Below are positions 62,692 through 64,000 of a stretch of DNA of 64,000 nucleotides, one piece after another (positions within the stretch are counted from its first letter, which is position 1; each line of letters begins with the position of its first letter). The position numbers and the translations under genes were made by a program. Under the pieces are notes generated by a model. The model saw only the letters and a program-made list of their open reading frames with translations. It searched no databases and was not told where the DNA came from. This DNA comes from JAOUEA01 sp963734685. Lineage in GTDB: Bacteria > Actinomycetota > UBA4738 > HRBIN12. The stretch lies in the NCBI GenBank assembly GCA_963734685.1, contig CAVTIC010000001.1, positions 496,001 to 560,000 of the forward strand, given 5' to 3'.

Positions 62692-64000
62692 GGCTCGCCG
62701 GGCTGCGCCGCCACCGACAGGGCCTGGTCGGGCGACCCTCGGGTTGCCCCCGGCGAAGGCGCCACCCGCAGGACGACGTAGCCGAGGACGCCGGCCACGA
62801 CCGACGCGGCCAGGATCGCCGTCTTCGCCTCGTCGAGCAGCGGTCCGGCGGGGAACGCGAGCTCGGCGATGAACAGGGCCACGGTGAACCCGATGCCCGC
62901 GGTAACGCCCATGCCCCCGAGGTCGCCCCAGCCCACGTCGTCGGCCAGTCGACCGAGGCCCGAGCGCACCGTGATCCACGAGCCCGCGAGGACGCCGAGC
63001 GGCTTGCCGAGCACGAGCCCGAGAAAGATCCCGATCGACACGGGGGCCGTGAACGCGGCCTCGACCCGCGCGAGCGACAGCTCCACGCCGGCGTTCGCCA
63101 GCGCGAAGACCGGCAGGATCACGAAGCTCGTCCACGGCAGCAGGGCGTGCTCGGTGCGGGCCAACGGCGAGACCGCCTCGCGCGAGAGCCAGGCCAACCG
63201 CATCCACCACTGTGCGTCGCCGTCGACTGGCTCGGGGTGGTCGCTCGTCTCGTCGGCGGTGCGGCGGGCCTGTTCGCTCACGGCGGCCGGCCGCTGGAAC
63301 GGCGCGGCTGGGACCAGCAGCCCGAGCACCACACCGGCGATCGTCGGGTGGATGCCCGCCTCGTACGTCGCGTACCAGAGCGCAGCGCCCAGCACGATGT
63401 AGAGGAGCAGGAACCGGATGTGCACCGCGTTCGCGATGGCGATCACGCCGACGATCACGAACGCCACCAGAAGGGCGGCGGAGTCGACGCCCCCCGTGTA
63501 GAAGATCGCGATGACCATGATCGCCCCGATGTCATCAACGATCGCGAGCGTGAGCAACAGCGGCTTGAGCCTGGGCGACGCGTACGACGCGGCCAGGGCG
63601 AGCACCCCGAGGGCGAACGCGATGTCGGTGGCCATGGGGATACCCCACCCACGGCCGGCTTCGCCCCCGCCCGCGATCGCCAGGTAGATCAGGGCGGGCA
63701 CCGCCATGCCACCGAGCGCGGCCATGATCGGCAGGGTGGCGACGCGGAGGCGACGCAGCTCACCCGAGACGACCTCGCGCTTGATCTCGAGCCCGACCAC
63801 GAGGAAGAACAACGCCATCAGACCGTCGTTCACCCAGAAGTGCAGGTCCCCCTCGAGATCCACCAGCGAGCCGAGCCGCACGGCAATCTCGGTGGAGAAC
63901 AGCGCTTCGTAGCCGGACTTCCAGGGGGAGTTCGCCCACACGAGCGCGACGACCACCGCGAGGAAGAGCAGTGACGCGCTCGCCGTGGAGGTCTGCAGGA
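62685..64000 (-). CDS. nhaA: Na+/H+ antiporter NhaA (partial, N-terminus beyond window)
   Basis: Exchanges Na+ for H+ across the membrane for pH and salt homeostasis. About 437 residues are seen; the frame is open to the window edge with LQTSTASASLLFLAV, close to the usual start, so only a short piece is missing. Key residues: PMATDIAFALGVLALAA (Asp of the ion site), LAIVDDIGAIMVIAIFYTGG (Asp-Asp pair) and GKPLGVLAGSWI (transport Lys region). An inserted polar loop (about 225-260) and a 30-residue C-terminal tail look normal for actinobacteria. It converges with the Nudix gene. Confidence 0.93.
   Translation of the reverse strand, partial: LQTSTASASLLFLAVVVALVWANSPWKSGYEALFSTEIAVRLGSLVDLEGDLHFWVNDGLMALFFLVVGLEIKREVVSGELRRLRVATLPIMAALGGMAVPALIYLAIAGGGEAGRGWGIPMATDIAFALGVLALAASYASPRLKPLLLTLAIVDDIGAIMVIAIFYTGGVDSAALLVAFVIVGVIAIANAVHIRFLLLYIVLGAALWYATYEAGIHPTIAGVVLGLLVPAAPFQRPAAVSEQARRTADETSDHPEPVDGDAQWWMRLAWLSREAVSPLARTEHALLPWTSFVILPVFALANAGVELSLARVEAAFTAPVSIGIFLGLVLGKPLGVLAGSWITVRSGLGRLADDVGWGDLGGMGVTAGIGFTVALFIAELAFPAGPLLDEAKTAILAASVVAGVLGYVVLRVAPSPGATRGSPDQALSVAAQPGEPQ

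Overview
The window comes from a high-GC actinobacterium (Actinomycetota). The evidence is gene order and gene forms typical of that phylum: zinc metalloprotease-tilS-hpt-ftsH-folE-folP-folB-folK-panC-coaX-lysS; topA beside an MFS-dTMP kinase fusion and holB; and a topoisomerase I with a long lysine/alanine tail. No 16S rRNA is present, so I do not name a genus. The only RNA gene seen is a tRNA-Thr(CGT). I see no transposase, phage gene, integrase or CRISPR array.

Layout. (1) 1-16.2 kb, all minus strand: a housekeeping run for tRNA modification, purine salvage, membrane proteolysis, folate synthesis, pantothenate/CoA synthesis and lysyl-tRNA synthesis, ending with a DMT-type permease. An alpha/beta hydrolase without a recognisable nucleophile sits inside the folate genes. 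(2) 16.2-18.5 kb: the tRNA and a universal-stress-protein/UbiB-kinase fusion. (3) 18.5-32.6 kb: a signalling array. Three tandem paralogous membrane histidine kinases share overlapping stop/start codons with a response regulator fused to a class III nucleotidyl cyclase. A NarL-type regulator is divergent from these. Two more kinases of the same family, a receiver-only protein, a small UspA protein and an NTF2-like protein follow. (4) 32.6-41.6 kb: holB, a membrane-anchored UspA protein, MFS-tmk, topA, dedA, a secreted propeller-like protein and a GNAT enzyme. (5) 41.6-59.3 kb: a potassium island with two KimA-like permeases, a KdpDE-like kinase/regulator pair in the same operon, two TrkA (RCK) proteins, kdpF-A-B-C preceded by a 27-codon micro-ORF, an orphan DUF4118-GAF protein, and a second kinase/KdpE pair followed by a free-standing KdpD N-terminal domain. 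(6) 59.3-64 kb: an OB-fold protein, a proton-pumping pyrophosphatase (hppA), a Nudix protein and a partial nhaA.

How it fits together. Regions 5 and 6 carry K+ uptake (Kdp, KimA-like, Trk-type gating subunits), Na+/H+ exchange and PPi-driven H+ pumping, all with dedicated two-component control, so osmotic and ionic homeostasis is the main theme there. Region 3 looks like a many-sensors-to-few-outputs module that may feed both transcription and cyclic nucleotide synthesis.

Quality warning. Many genes (panC, the third kinase, the RR-cyclase, topA, the 47-kb kinase, trkA2, the DUF4118 protein, kdpA/B/C, the 55-kb kinase, hppA) are broken by single-base indels, nearly all insertions. Removing one base restores family-typical sequence and length each time. 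I read these as sequencing or assembly errors, not decay, and annotate the full genes across the breaks.
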